Part shown: piece after piece, positions 43,921 through 55,089 of the stretch
Layout of the letters: the number at the start of each line of letters is the position of its first letter
Position numbering within the stretch: the stretch's first letter is position 1
NCBI RefSeq assembly: GCF_009725235.1
Contig: NZ_WJFC01000005.1
Span: 101,955-165,954, forward strand
Direction: 5' to 3'
Length of the DNA: 64,000 nt
DNA from: Scytonema sp. UIC 10036
GTDB taxonomy: Bacteria; Cyanobacteriota; Cyanobacteriia; Cyanobacteriales; Nostocaceae
Translations under genes and position numbers: made by a program
The notes under the pieces: generated by a model
The model's input: only the letters and a program-made list of their open reading frames with translations
Told to the model about the DNA's origin: nothing
The model's database searches: none

Positions 43921-46900
43921 CTAATCAGAAACTGCGCCCAATGCTTTGAGGGTATTAATTTCTGCCTCTGTCAGTCCTTTAACACCTGTAATATTCATGT
44001 GTTCGTAAGGTCTTTCGTGCTTAAGTGTTTTCAAGCACGAACCTGTTTTAAAATCCCAAAGCCTTATTGTATCATCATGACTAGTACTTGCTATAGTTGT
44101 GCCGTAAGAATTAACTGCAATAGACCAAACAGAACCAAAATGGTCCTTTAGAGTTCTCACACATTCGCCTGTGTCAATATTCCATAATTTGATAGTTTGG
44201 TCGTAACTGCTACTTATCAAAGTTTGGCAATCAGGATTAAAAGTTAGAAATTCAACTGTATCTGTATGCCCTCGAAAAGTTTTGATATATTCTCCAGTAG
44301 AAAAATTCCAAAGTTTTATCGTACAGTCAGAACTGGAACTTGCAAGCATTTTTCCATCAATACTTAATGCTATCGAATATAGTTTATCCGAATGTGCTTG
44401 TACAATTTGAATGCATTTGCCATCACTAACATTCCATAACCTGAACGTAGAATCTAAACTACCACTGACAACTATTGTACCTGAAGGATTGAACACAACC
44501 GATTGTACTATGTCAGTATGTCCAGTGAGTGTTTTCAGACAATTCCCATTACGGGTATCCCATAGTTTGACCGTGTTATCGAAACTGCCGCTAGCTAAAA
44601 TTTCCCCATTAGAACTAAAGCAAATTGACCTAACATCGCTACTATGCCCCTTTAAAACTTTTAAACATACACCTGTAGCTGTATCCCATACCCTAATTGT
44701 TTTATCCTTACTAGCACTCGCAAGGTTTTTACCAGTAGGACAAAAAGCAACCGACCATATATTATTGGTATGCCCAAAAAAAGTTTGCAGACACTGACCG
44801 TTTACTACATCCCATAACCCGATCGTTTTATCCTCGCTACCGCTAGCTAGTTTTTGACCATCAGGACTAAAAGCTACTGACCACGCACTGTAAGTATACC
44901 CTTGCAAAGTTTTCAGACAATTACCATTTCTAAGATTCCATAATTTAACTGTTTTGTCTTCACTTCCACTCTTCTAGGATTTGACTATCATGACTAAAAG
45001 CGACTGAACGAACCAGACTAGTATGTTCTTCCAGAGTAGTTGTGCATTTACCTGTGCTAATATTCCATAATTTAATTAATTTATCGTAACCTGCGCTAGC
45101 AAGCAGTTGTCCGTTGTAACTAAAGGCAACAGATGACACCCTAGCAGTATGCTCGTGTAGAATTCTCAAGCATTTGCCCGTCTTAACTGACCATAAACGC
45201 ACAGTTGAGTCAGCAGAACCGCTAGCAATAATATCGCCATCCATACTCCAAGCTACAGAACATACCAAATCAGTATGTCCTTGTAAAATGTTAATACATT
45301 TACCAGTGCTTATATTCCAAAGGCGTACTGTTTTATCAGAACTACCAGTAGCAAGAATACATCCATCATGACTAAAAGCTACTGACATTACACGGTCAGT
45401 GTGTTCTTGAAAAATCTGTAAGCACTTGCCAGTTTTAACATCCCATACACGCACTGTTTTATCAGAGCTGCCACTAGCAAGAATACATCCATCAGGACTA
45501 AATGCTAATGACCGTACCCCACCTATATGTCCCTGTAGAGTTTTTCGGAATGAAGATGTTTTGACATTCCATAAATATATTATTTTATCTTTGCCGCCTG
45601 TAGCAAAAGTAGTGCAGTCTGGATGAAAAGTAATTGACGATGCCCAAGGGTTATGTCCCTTAATACTCAAAATTTCTTGCCCGTCTGCCAACCTCCACGC
45701 ACGAATTTGACCTTTATCGTCTAAAGCTGCTAATAGCTTGCGGTCGGAGCTAAATGCGACTGAATTAATCCTGCCAAAAGTTTGAGTAAAAATGCAATCA
45801 GTAAAAGTTACTTCAGTAAAATTAGTCAGATTCAGGGCTGCATTAGAAAAATCAGCAGCCGCAATTACCGTATGAGAAAGATTTTTACCTTTTAAAGCCG
45901 TCTTATCAACATTCACTACTAATGTTGCCGCATTCCCCCCAACATACCTCACTTCACTCTCACTTTTCCCATGCGTCGCCTTAATGATACCAACGATAGA
46001 CTCAAAAGCCTCCGCATTAATCATCGGCTTCATTAAATCCATCACCGCTTTTGTCAAAGGTGTCTTACCAAAAGTCTCTCGCAACTTCTCCAAAGACTCA
46101 CTAATAAAACTCTTTAAGGGTGCCCTAGTAACACCCACATTTCTTTGAAAATACTCAGACCATGTATAAGAAAGCGGTGCCTCCCAAACTAAATTTACCT
46201 GTTCACGCGCTAACTCAGTAAAATCTTCAGCTAATGCTCCCAATTCTGCTGCAAATTTGTAAGCCACAAAGAACTCTAACAAAGAACGATGGGCTGGAGT
46301 GTAATCGCCATCAGCATTGCGGATAAGCATCGTCTGCCCCATCATGTCATAATGCCAGTGGTCTAAATCTTTTTCTTGACAGCCAAATAAACGCCTAATC
46401 CGGTCAGGGAAAAACTTATAATTGAGGCTCATCTGGTTAGTTGAGAGCATTTCCCAAGAGAGTTCGCACAAGAAGTAAAGCTTGTCTGCCAAAGAGGTAA
46501 AAGTGCGTTCTGCTTTAATATCCCGTTCCATCTTGTGACGCACGGCATACAAGTAAACTCGCGAGATATCTACAGGTAACCCGGCTTCGATATCTGGCAG
46601 TGCTTCTAGGATTAACTCCGTCATCACCGGACGACGGGCTAAATCTAACAGTTGGGGATTGCCCACCACTTGCTCTACTGTATCGGGGGAAGCTTGGAAT
46701 GATAGGACTTGTTTGATTTGGTGGTCGTTAAATTTCTCTAGTTCTAAAACTTCAAACTGTGGTGTCTCTCCTGTTAAATTGGCAGTTGATGCTTGAAGTT
46801 CGGCATTAAGCAGTGCTCTCCCTTCCTTCGCTTCTGGAAAGTGTTCGGTACGGCAAGTCAAGATAACTTTAGAACCAGGAACAACGACCTTTGCTAACTC

Positions 46901-48355
46901 CCAAAAGTTGTTAATCATCTCCTGGCGGTCAACACGAGCTGCCATTTCATCAAATCCATCAAAAATCAGTAGCAGCTTGCCCATGCGGTTGAGTTGCTCG
47001 AATACCGAATAACCGGGCAAAGGAATTTCGTACTGTCGAAAGAAAAACTCAGAAAACAGTGACTCTACGCTGACTGCTTTGGCATAGTCACGCAAGGGAA
47101 TGACCAAAGGCAAGCGAGGAAGCTCAGTTCCGCGTTTTTGAGCATCTTGATAGCGCTGCAATGCCACCCAAGCATAATGCAGAGCAAACCAAGTTTTACC
47201 AGTCCCGAATTCTCCTAATATGGAAATATGCTCCTTAGCAGGGTCATCTAACCAACGGTCAATATAACCGTCAATCCCACCGTCTTCCCCGTCATATCGG
47301 CTGGTTGCTATTTGGCGCTTGGTAACGGGGTCAATCTCTTCCTTGGTGCAAGCAAGAGGAACGTATTTTTGGTCTATTTTCCGACGTTTCACTTCTGCTT
47401 CTAACCATTCAAGATACCCGCTGAAGTCGGCATCTTGCGCTATGAGTTCATCAAAGGTGTAGCATCCCAGGTGTTGATTTTCTTCCTTTTGGACTTCGTT
47501 ACGAGCCGCCCTTGAAATGCGACGGGCTGTAACCAACCAACCTTCATCCGTGCGTTGTTGTTCTACTGAAGAGCTTAACGCGATCGCATCACTGAGCTTT
47601 GCTTCTCCGGCAATCCCGCGTATGAGAATGCGGTCATATCGATTGCGTCTGACGGGAATGTTAATAATCCACTCAAAATAATCTTGTTCCCAAACCTCAT
47701 ACTTCTCGAAACGGTAACCCAGGGTTTCAAACCACCCCCGCATTTGTTGTGCAAGAGCTATAGCCCTACAATTGTTTTCTGGTATAGTGCTACCTGCTGG
47801 CAGTGCTGGGTAATTTTGGGAAGCCAACCTTGCCATCTCGGTGCGAATTCCTTCGAGAGTTGGCAGCCTGTCTAATTGTTCGGTAATAGCTGCAATTCTT
47901 TTGTGCAAAGAACCAATTTGCTGGCTTATAAGTGTATCGGATGGGGTACGGCTGCGCTTGGCAACTTCAATAAAAACAGTGGCAAATGCTGCAACTTCTC
48001 GTCTAATGTCAAGCCCCAGGGTTTTGATTTCATCCCCCAAAGCATAAGCACCTACAAATGTATCGACTTCAGAGAGGAGGATTGAGGGGTTGTTGTGGTC
48101 TAAGGCTTTGCGAAATGCTTGTTTTATTTGCTCGTGGCGGAAAAGTTCCAGGAAGGGTTTTGGTTTGCCAACACCGTACTCTACCAAGGCATAGGCGTAA
48201 ACTCCACTAAAATCAGCAGGCGGATGCTCTGGAGCGAGGTTAAATTGATTGAGTAATTTGATAACAGTTTCATTGCGCTGCAACTTATCTTTAATCAGTG
48301 GACTGGCGATGCCAGAAATCGCATTAATAATAGCGTCAAGGTTAAGTGGTATCAC
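43921..48355 (-). pseudogene. NACHT-WD40 (STAND) protein gene, split by one frameshift
   Basis: The upstream part (48355-44960, 1131 residues) has an N-terminal helical region, a restriction-fold-like or effector-associated segment (GWFETLGYRFEKYEVWE), a NACHT ATPase (Walker A ILGEFGTGKTWFALHY, Walker B LLIFDGFDEM), a pentapeptide-like linker (AADFSNAALNLTNFTEV) and WD40 repeats. Near 44965 a one-base insertion in CTAGAAGAGTGG changes the frame; the repeats continue in the other frame (SGSEDKTVKLWNLRNGNCLK) down to 43921. The full protein would be about 1475 residues with roughly 14 WD repeats, seen as ...GSxDxTVRLWD. STAND proteins sense a trigger and oligomerise. Here only a truncated propeller could be made. 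Confidence 0.88.
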
Positions 48356-48940
48356 AGAAATGCCCCGTTCGTTTCTCTAATTTACGTCTTTTTCGGTCAA
48401 TTTGGCGTAAAAAAAGCTTAAGATATAGGCTGTCTTGTACGGAGTCAAAAGTTAAATTTCCAAGTAACTACATTGCTGTCTGGTAGGATTCCGGATTTTA
48501 CTTGAAAAATTATGTTAAGTTACTTTAATGCGTATGTACTAGAGCGATAAGCCGCAAGATAAGGCAATAAGAGCAAATATTTCAGTGTCATGGCAAGCGA
48601 TAAGCTTTGCGATAAGCACGCTTGTGCGGCTTGCGCTGTCATGCGATAAGCGCTCTTTCGGCTTGCGCTTCGCGATCGCACTTGTGGACAGATGCAATAT
48701 GTTTTGTACTTCGTTATCAAAATGATATGGGAGGATGATAAGTAGAAATGTTACAGCAGATTTCAACTTGATGAAGTCACATCGAATCTGCCGACCTAAT
48801 TCGCAAGCAAACGGTAGAGCCAGACGCACACAACTCTAGTTTTTTTGTTATTACCGACCAATGAAGGTGTAAGCTTTAACACCTGCTCTTATCAGAGTTA
48901 TAAGTCATAATACGTCTGTTAAAACCATTTTGATAATAAG
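48356..48940. other. Intergenic stretch with dispersed-repeat text
   Basis: Between 48540 and 48690 the text GCGATAAGC recurs several times with HIP1-like cores (GCGATAAGCTTTGCGATAAG, CTTCGCGATCGC), typical of short dispersed repeats. Open frames through it are repeat-derived. The rest should hold promoters for the two divergent genes. Confidence 0.5.
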
Positions 48941-49396
48941 ATGAATCGTTATCCACTTCTTCACAAACCTAAAGGCGATTTTAGAACCCTTCCACAGGTG
49001 GAAACCTCGGTTATTGGTGAAGGTCACTACATCCGTGCAGATGGCAATGGTTACGGACACGTTATTCTTCAGTTAGAACCGAATTCACATCAAGATGGAT
49101 GTTTTATGCTGTGGTCGGTTACCCAAAACCAAAGCCCAAACATGAATTGTAAATGCTTAATTACAGAGTATTATTTGCAGTCTGTTTATCGGGGTTTGTG
49201 CGAAGCGATTGCTGAAGAAGTAGAGAATTATCGCTACACCCAATATGTACCCTTTCCCTACCAAAATACAAATGTGAGGATCGTAGGAGGCTCTTACCAT
49301 CCCATTGATTCAAGAGCTTCTTCTTTCCAAAGAGCGGCTTATATTGCTTTAGCACAGGCCATTTCACAGTTGCCGGATAGCCCTTTGTACTTGTAA
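48941..49396 (+). CDS. Protein resembling elongation factor G domain IV
   Basis: A 151-residue protein. The segment VRIVGGSYHPIDSRASSFQR, followed by AAYIALAQAI, resembles EF-G domain IV (V.V.DGSYH.VDS....F..A...A), and the earlier ETSVIGEGHYIRADGNGYGH also fits that domain's start. No GTPase domain is present. The gene looks intact. A stand-alone domain IV could contact the ribosomal decoding site, but that is inferred from a short similarity. Confidence 0.55.
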   Translation: MNRYPLLHKPKGDFRTLPQVETSVIGEGHYIRADGNGYGHVILQLEPNSHQDGCFMLWSVTQNQSPNMNCKCLITEYYLQSVYRGLCEAIAEEVENYRYTQYVPFPYQNTNVRIVGGSYHPIDSRASSFQRAAYIALAQAISQLPDSPLYL

Positions 49397-49628
49397 GAAA
49401 TTCCCCGATCGCAACCGAGAAGGTGTGTCAATTGAGTTAGCACGAGCTTTACTCCAAGTCTTTTATTACTACTCCCTTTCCGATGTAAGATATGCAGAAG
49501 AACGCTCGATTCTACTAAACGAGCATAAGTATTTTTACTAGCTCGTAACTTCATCCAAGGTGTTAACAATTGTGTGTTTTTTAAGAACTTGGCGTAAAAA
49601 TTCAAAAGCAGGCTTACACGTTCTCTAC

Positions 49629-50174
49629 TCAAGAATTTACAAGCTCTTGTTGAATTAACTTTTTCATTCTCTTTCTTTGCTTTCTATAATTTTTTGATTT
49701 GAGAAAACTTCCCATTTTGGAGCGATCGCTGTTAAAGTGCATATGACTTTCTGCTAAGAACGAGCCTTGCTTTATCATCAATCCATTATATGGACACTCA
49801 TCATATCCACAATTGTGTTTTGAATACTCTCCGAAATTTCTATGTTTTATCTTTTTCTCTTTCAGGATTTTTTCTTGATTGACTCGGATACCTTTCCATA
49901 TTTCTTTTTCGTCTGCTACTGTCAGATTTTCTCCAAGCGTCTTTAGAGAAAAATATGTATAAGGGTCTTTCAACTGTAAAAATTCAAAACTCTTTTGAAA
50001 TTGTTTATTAGCATAATCTCTAATTTCGATTTTCCGATCTATATCTAACTTTTGGGTTTCAACAAGAGAGCGAAATAATCCCAGTGTGTTCCAATCTGAA
50101 AACTTTTTATGGTTGTCTATTATATGTATATATTCACTGTAAGTAAGAAACGTGAATTTTTGCCCTATTTTCAT
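49629..50174 (-). CDS. Hypothetical protein
   Basis: A 181-residue basic protein. The centre contains HNCGYDECPYNGLMIKQGSF, a Cys/His-bearing turn possibly binding zinc, and the C-terminus is strongly basic (KSKNYRKQRKRMKKLIQQEL), suggesting nucleic-acid contact. The start is an ATG with natural composition following. I do not recognise the family. Confidence 0.55.
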   Translation of the reverse strand: MKIGQKFTFLTYSEYIHIIDNHKKFSDWNTLGLFRSLVETQKLDIDRKIEIRDYANKQFQKSFEFLQLKDPYTYFSLKTLGENLTVADEKEIWKGIRVNQEKILKEKKIKHRNFGEYSKHNCGYDECPYNGLMIKQGSFLAESHMHFNSDRSKMGSFLKSKNYRKQRKRMKKLIQQELVNS

Positions 50175-50577
50175 CTCTAGAGTTTGTGGATTGATTTCAA
50201 GATAAATATTACCCGAGCTAAACTGGTAACTATCTACAAGTTAATAAATCGTCATTCCATAAATTTGTCCACGCTGCAGCAAAACATTTGCTATCCGTGT
50301 CTTAAACCTCAGTCTACAAGGCATCTATCTCCATCGCCTGCATAAAAGAAAACCTGTATATGCTTTGACATCCACAGGTAGCTTTCAGTATTGTGTAGCG
50401 TAAGTTACTCCAAATATTTATTAATAAAAGCTTGTTAAATTATGCTGTCAAGAGTGAAAAGCGATCTGCCGCTATGCTGTAGCGAAGCTATCGCTCTTCC
50501 CATCCTGCCCTCAGTGCGAAGAAAGCGCATAGCTCTTGGTAGCGAATGGTAACAACAGTCCTACAATCAAAACCAAA
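50175..50577. other. Intergenic stretch, repeat text near 50465
   Basis: No gene is seen. GCTGTAGCGAAGCTATCGC at 50478 is the kind of short dispersed repeat found in the broken genes at 30178 and 35540. Confidence 0.5.
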
Positions 50578-50955
50578 CTAAGGGGATGCGGGGATAACCT
50601 GGAGACTTGAGGCAGAGTAGATGGAGAGAAATACTACGTCTTGGGTTCCCTCATTAACTGCACCGTGAACTTGCAATGGTTCGGCGATATCAATCTGTCC
50701 GGCGGAAATAATTGTCTTTTGTCCGTCGCCAAGATAGTAGGTTAATTCTCCCCTGATGACAATCCAAGTATCTTGTCCATCTGGATGAGTGTGGGCAGGT
50801 ACTTCTTGACCGGGACGTACACCCCAGACAGCAATGCTCGAATGTGGCGTGATGACTATTTCTGTAACCGTTGCTTTCTCAGGTGAAAAGCGAACCAATT
50901 GTTCAACATCAAATGTGCGGTTTTGGGGTGCGGTTATGATATCGCTCATTGTCAT
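50578..50955 (-). CDS. Cupin-fold protein
   Basis: A 125-residue single-domain cupin. Motif 1: GQEVPAHTHPDGQDTWIVIRGE (His pair and Glu for metal binding). Motif 2: PLQVHGAVNEGTQ with its His. The active metal-binding residues appear present. Small cupins of this kind bind a metal and may be dioxygenases or sugar/regulatory proteins; no substrate can be named. MSDIITAP (codon 3) is an alternative start. Confidence 0.88.
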   Translation of the reverse strand: MTMSDIITAPQNRTFDVEQLVRFSPEKATVTEIVITPHSSIAVWGVRPGQEVPAHTHPDGQDTWIVIRGELTYYLGDGQKTIISAGQIDIAEPLQVHGAVNEGTQDVVFLSIYSASSLQVIPASP

Positions 50956-50975
50956 CTCTATAAGATTTGCAGCTA

Positions 50976-51233
50976 TTAACTTATCTCACTCATAGTATCT
51001 TGAATCCTCCAAGCCTGCTTTGGATTCTGATTTCTGGCGCTTATGCAAAGCATTCTTTGTAGAAAAGATGCGCTTGTCGATCGCACGTTGCGAGCTACCC
51101 AACCCTCCTTGCTTTGAACTAACTCAAATTTGACAGGCGTACCAGCTGATATGGTGCGGTAACCCTCTCCTGGGATAGCGGTGAAGTTAAAGAAGACATC
51201 CTCACCACCGTCATTTCGGCTCTTGCGTACTTA
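50976..51233 (-). pseudogene. Fragment of a cold-shock-domain protein
   Basis: Starting after a stop at the left of its frame, the minus strand reads NDGGEDVFFNFTAIPGEGYR, then TISAGTPVKFELVQSKEGWV and ARNVRS, matching the second half of cold-shock domains (RNP2-like DVFFHxSAI, then G..V.FE). The first half with RNP1 (KGFGFI) is missing and the tail is extended by unrelated text. It is not in the usual ATG-started form, so it is a decayed fragment. Confidence 0.65.
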
Positions 51234-51431
51234 GCGTGCTAAAATTGTAAAAAAATAAGCTTAAAACTATTGCTGGGCTTGGCTTACAGCTATTATTAGT
51301 TTCAAAATGTTACTCCTTGTTAAAATTGAAATTATAAGTGCCTGTAAGCCTTGTAAATACAAGCATACTTGTAGATTTTAATGAAAATTTAGCACGCTAT
51401 GTACGAAAGAACCATCAGTTCTCGTTTCTCG

Positions 51432-51665
51432 TCACATAGAAATGACACTTGTATCTTCAATGGTATCGTGTAAAAGAGCGCATTGAACTGCTAAATTACC
51501 GTCCCGTTCTGTTTCTACATTGAGAGCAGCAATGATTTCCATGCTGACAAAACTTAGGTGTTGAATGTAAGAGATTTCCGTACCCGGTACTTTTTGACCC
51601 AAGTGTGCGAGGGCAGCCAATCTATAGGTTTTGATATAAGTTTCTTGCAACCAGTTTTGTTTCAT
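51432..51665 (-). pseudogene. N-terminal fragment of an HD-type (RelA/SpoT-like) phosphohydrolase
   Basis: A 77-residue frame: TYRLAALAHLGQKVPGTEIS, SYIQHLSFVSMEI, ALLHDTIEDT. The His in AHLGQ and the HD in HDTIEDT match the HD hydrolase of small (p)ppGpp or nucleotide hydrolases. The protein stops right after HDTIEDTSVISM, losing the later HD-domain helices. It should be inactive. Confidence 0.65.
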
Positions 51666-52244
51666 ATATGATTTGGTGGAGCTACTACTATTATTGCTTA
51701 CAACCTTTGTTTTCGGTGCGAGACGGATAGTATTGTCATCGAAAAACCAGCTTGCTCTTCAATTGTTGCGAAGTCAATCCAGAAACAGGCATTGACAATA
51801 TTGTAACTAGACTCACAATTCCGATGGGTCTAGTTACAGGGCTAATTTTATTGTGGTAATGTTTGATTAAATAGACACGGAAGCTTCTTTGGTTTGCGCC
51901 AAATATAAAGTACCACCAACAGAAGTTATTACCGGAAGAAAGGCAGAGGCTTGGTTGCAGATGGCAGATGGAAAGATTTTTTATTTTTTAAACAAAGGTA
52001 AGTCATCTGTGCTCTGCCATATGGTTTAAAGGCACCATTATTTATTTATGGATAAAAATAAAAACGTAGTAACTTTATTAAATCCCCTAAATAAATTTAT
52101 CTATGGGGATTCCATAAATGCCCTCTGCCCTCGTACTTCTGCCTTCTTAAGCACGAACATACAACTCAACCGCGATCTTATTGGCTGTGGCGTAGACTAG
52201 ATTGAAATTAAAGTAGACGATGTAGATTGTTGGTTTGCTACTCG
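51666..52244. other. Intergenic stretch with possible gene remnant
   Basis: No intact gene. On the minus strand near 51870-51935 a short open text (ITSVGGTLYLAQTKEASVSI, then stop) looks like the tail of a lost gene, but I cannot identify it. The rest holds no clear signal. Confidence 0.35.
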
Positions 52245-53285
52245 CTACTTGAGAAAGGCTGTTAAATCATCGAAAATAGTGTTTGTCAAGTTTTGATTCC
52301 AATAAGCAAGACTGTCAGCTTGCTCCTTGGCTGTGTGTGCTAACCCAAAAGATTGTGCTTGGGTGATGAGTAGCTCTTTCCATGTTACCTGAGTGACTAT
52401 TTTTGCTACACCCATTTGAGAAAGTGCCAGAGCATTAAGTTGTTCTTCTAAATGCCTGGGTAACAATAGCTGGGGTATACCTGTCAACAAGCAGGCAATA
52501 GAAGTCGTTAAGCTTCCGTGATGAATTGCTAAAGATTTTCCTGCTAGTGCCTTGTCGAGAGGTTTAAACTCACATTCTGGTTGAAGAGTTTGCAATACCA
52601 ACTGGCGGTAAGAATAATCATCACCCAAATAAGCCCAACAAGGACCGTCAGCACGATGCAAGTGATTGGGAATTGGTGTGATGTGAGAACTGACATACTG
52701 TTTGCGCTCGCGTAAGTACCTATAAGGATCTAACTCGGGAATACTGTAGATGAAACTGCTATCCCCATTCAACAATTGTCCGAGAGTCATATCTGAGTTG
52801 ACGACTTTGCGAACGGTATCGCTTACCTGTTCTTGGCGTTGAAATGATTCGGGAGGTGCGGGAAATTGTAGGATGGGAAAAGTTTCAACTGGCGGTGGAA
52901 CTGTAAACCCCCCTCCGATGACTACTGTTGGTATACTGTTGCGAGCGGCCAGCACTAGGCTAGGAGCATAATCAGCAACAATCAATTTCGGCTGAACCTC
53001 TTTGAAGATATTTTTCCAAGCCAGGATTTGCGATCGCAATCGGTCAATACTTCCAAAGCCAAATGTTTCTAAAATGTCTGCATAGGTATAAGAGCAAACT
53101 CGTCCGGAGAATGGTAGGGGTGGAATGGAAATTCCTACCCAAGGAAAGTCTATGCCCTTAACTTGATAGGACTTCAAAGCAAAGACGGGTGTCACTCCCA
53201 TTGAAACGAGCATCTTAGCAAGTGCTGCTAAGCGATGAATGTGTGCTTGACCGCTACCTAGTTCCCATCCGAGCAATACTTTCAT
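52245..53285 (-). CDS. GT-B glycosyltransferase (UDP-glycosyltransferase/MGT-like)
   Basis: A 346-residue two-lobe glycosyltransferase. The N-terminal lobe begins MKVLLGWELGSGQAHIHRLA (G-rich turn). The C-terminal donor-binding lobe contains HHGSLTTSIACLLTGIPQLL with PRHLEEQLNA, the equivalent of the HxG and donor-contact motif in family 1 enzymes. It probably glucosylates a lipid or small molecule; the acceptor is unknown. Intact and of normal length. Confidence 0.85.
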   Translation of the reverse strand: MKVLLGWELGSGQAHIHRLAALAKMLVSMGVTPVFALKSYQVKGIDFPWVGISIPPLPFSGRVCSYTYADILETFGFGSIDRLRSQILAWKNIFKEVQPKLIVADYAPSLVLAARNSIPTVVIGGGFTVPPPVETFPILQFPAPPESFQRQEQVSDTVRKVVNSDMTLGQLLNGDSSFIYSIPELDPYRYLRERKQYVSSHITPIPNHLHRADGPCWAYLGDDYSYRQLVLQTLQPECEFKPLDKALAGKSLAIHHGSLTTSIACLLTGIPQLLLPRHLEEQLNALALSQMGVAKIVTQVTWKELLITQAQSFGLAHTAKEQADSLAYWNQNLTNTIFDDLTAFLK

Positions 53286-53385
53286 GTGCTTTTCATCTGC
53301 TTAACTCAGGAGAATTTTTTTCTTAGGAGAATTTTTTTTTTAGTGTAAACTAGCTTCAGTATCGATTCTAAATGAAGAAAGGGTC

Positions 53386-54033
53386 ATGAATACTACCATT
53401 AGAAGAATTGGAATCGCAGTCACAGCAGGCAGCACAACACTTTTTCCCTTGGGATTTCTCCTGATACAAAGCCCTGCATATGCAGCACTACTTGAATTCA
53501 ATTTTACAACACAACAGGGAGGAACTGGTTCTTTTGTTTTAGATACATCTGTGAGTGATACATCGCCCGATATTCTACGCGGTACATTTCCGAGTGCTAT
53601 TTCTAACTTCACTTTTAGTGGGACTAGACCAGCAGCTTCTAGTGGGGGGCTAATAGTCACTACAACTGGTTTTCCAGATCCTGGTATTCAATTTAGAATA
53701 AGTTCAGCGGCTTACGGAGGACCTTTTGAACCTTCAGGAGGAGGCGGACCAGTATCACAACTTCTTCTTAATTTTTCCTCTCCTGACGATCCGAACTTTC
53801 TGCCCTCATCTCCAAACCAATACGTAATAGAATCTTCACAAATTGGTGCTATTCTATTTAATACTGGTGGCTCTCTTAGGGAAGACATTAGTAGCGTAAC
53901 TATTCGTTCAAAATCCATTCCCGATCCAACGCCTACACTTGCTTTGTTGTCCCTTATGGCTCTAAATGCCATCTTTAGCTCTTCACAAAAAAAGGTCGTT
54001 AAAAACCGCCAAAAGTCACAAACTAAAATCTAA
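53386..54033 (+). CDS. Secreted PEP-CTERM-type protein
   Basis: A 215-residue protein with an N-terminal signal peptide (MNTTIRRIGIAVTAGSTTLF...PAYA, cleavage near residue 33). The C-terminus shows a sorting-signal-like layout: PDPTPTLALLSLMALNAIF and then basic residues (KKVVKNRQKSQ), the pattern of PEP-CTERM proteins processed by exosortase. The middle is Ser/Thr/Gly-rich and strand-like, as in surface or exopolysaccharide-associated proteins. Function unknown. Confidence 0.7.
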   Translation: MNTTIRRIGIAVTAGSTTLFPLGFLLIQSPAYAALLEFNFTTQQGGTGSFVLDTSVSDTSPDILRGTFPSAISNFTFSGTRPAASSGGLIVTTTGFPDPGIQFRISSAAYGGPFEPSGGGGPVSQLLLNFSSPDDPNFLPSSPNQYVIESSQIGAILFNTGGSLREDISSVTIRSKSIPDPTPTLALLSLMALNAIFSSSQKKVVKNRQKSQTKI

Positions 54034-54076
54034 ATGAATGATGTCATAACAACACCAAAAGAACTCGCTTAATTCT

Positions 54077-54970
54077 TTACCCAACCCCATACTCCCTCTC
54101 CAAAACTCCCAACAGCTTTTCTTCGACTGGAGTTAGGTAGGGGCGTTTAATTTCCCCCAACTGCTTCAAAACACTCAATGCCGCTTCCTCCAAGTTACCT
54201 TGGTTGCGAAGTCTTGTGAGGCGATCGCACAACACACCCATCTGCTGGCAATCCTCCTCCAAGTAATCGAAGGATTTGAGATGGTCCATCTTTACCACGT
54301 ACTCTCCATCCCAAGCCCTTACCGTGCAGCTGAAGTTATTCACTTCAGTTACAATACACCAAGATTTGCCTTTCCCCCTTAATTCGGGATTGTCCTTTGG
54401 TAGGATTTGGCATACTTCTGAAATTTGATACGGATTTGGCACCTTTGTTCTTTCCATTATCTGTTCTACAATATCTTTTACAATTCTTGCAGATGGAACT
54501 TTCTTACCCGCCGCCTCTACGGAACGCTGCCATGCCTCCCACTGTTCTTCTGGATCTAGCTTAGTCAACGGTCGGACTTGACGTTCGTTGGTTGGCAAAA
54601 TGCGATCCAATGGATCACATTTTTCAGAAAGATTGTCCACAATAGCGGCAGCTTCTATGAGCAGGTAAGGTTGACGGCGAGTGTTATAACCAAACCTATC
54701 CTTACAGTACTGCTCGAAACTCTTATGAGTAGAGCGATATAAACGGCGATCGCGCAACTCCTTCAACGCTTTACCCGCTTCATAGAACGACCTTTCTATC
54801 ACCCGCTCTAAACGCAGCCGTTCTTGTTGCTCTTCAATTGTCAGTTCGTCATAAACAACCTCGACAGTTACGTTTTGTGGCTCAATGTGTTGGTCATCCC
54901 CAGGCGTTTGGTTTTTTAACGACTCTTGAGCAACACTTTTGGTTTGCCTTCGTTTGGAATTTTGTGTCAT
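54077..54970 (-). CDS. Hypothetical protein of plasmid/phage-type block
   Basis: A 297-residue protein. The middle part (LERVIERSFYEAGKALKELR, then YRSTHKSFEQYCKDRFGYN) resembles DUF3102/ParB-accessory-type helical domains of cyanobacterial plasmid genes. The C-terminal third has a strand-rich segment (KSWCIVTEVNNFSCTVRAWD). It is the downstream neighbour of a Rad52-like gene on the same strand, suggesting a role in recombination or replication. I do not recognise the exact family. Confidence 0.55.
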   Translation of the reverse strand: MTQNSKRRQTKSVAQESLKNQTPGDDQHIEPQNVTVEVVYDELTIEEQQERLRLERVIERSFYEAGKALKELRDRRLYRSTHKSFEQYCKDRFGYNTRRQPYLLIEAAAIVDNLSEKCDPLDRILPTNERQVRPLTKLDPEEQWEAWQRSVEAAGKKVPSARIVKDIVEQIMERTKVPNPYQISEVCQILPKDNPELRGKGKSWCIVTEVNNFSCTVRAWDGEYVVKMDHLKSFDYLEEDCQQMGVLCDRLTRLRNQGNLEEAALSVLKQLGEIKRPYLTPVEEKLLGVLEREYGVG

Positions 54971-55089
54971 GCTTAAAATAACGATAAATAATTTGATTCC
55001 CCGTCCTGTCGTTGGTCGGGGTTTCTGTTTCTAAACAATTGAACTGATTGTACAAAGGAGATGCACACTATCTAACTCCAGAGCAGTTT

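Noticed and set aside
45174..47875. Several plus-strand frames within the NACHT-WD40 gene
   Set aside because: They are shadows of the minus-strand repeat-coding sequence.
48540..48700. Repeat-rich stretch considered as a CRISPR array
   Set aside because: The GCGATAAGC-type units are irregularly spaced and overlap HIP1 text; spacing and repeat length do not fit an array.
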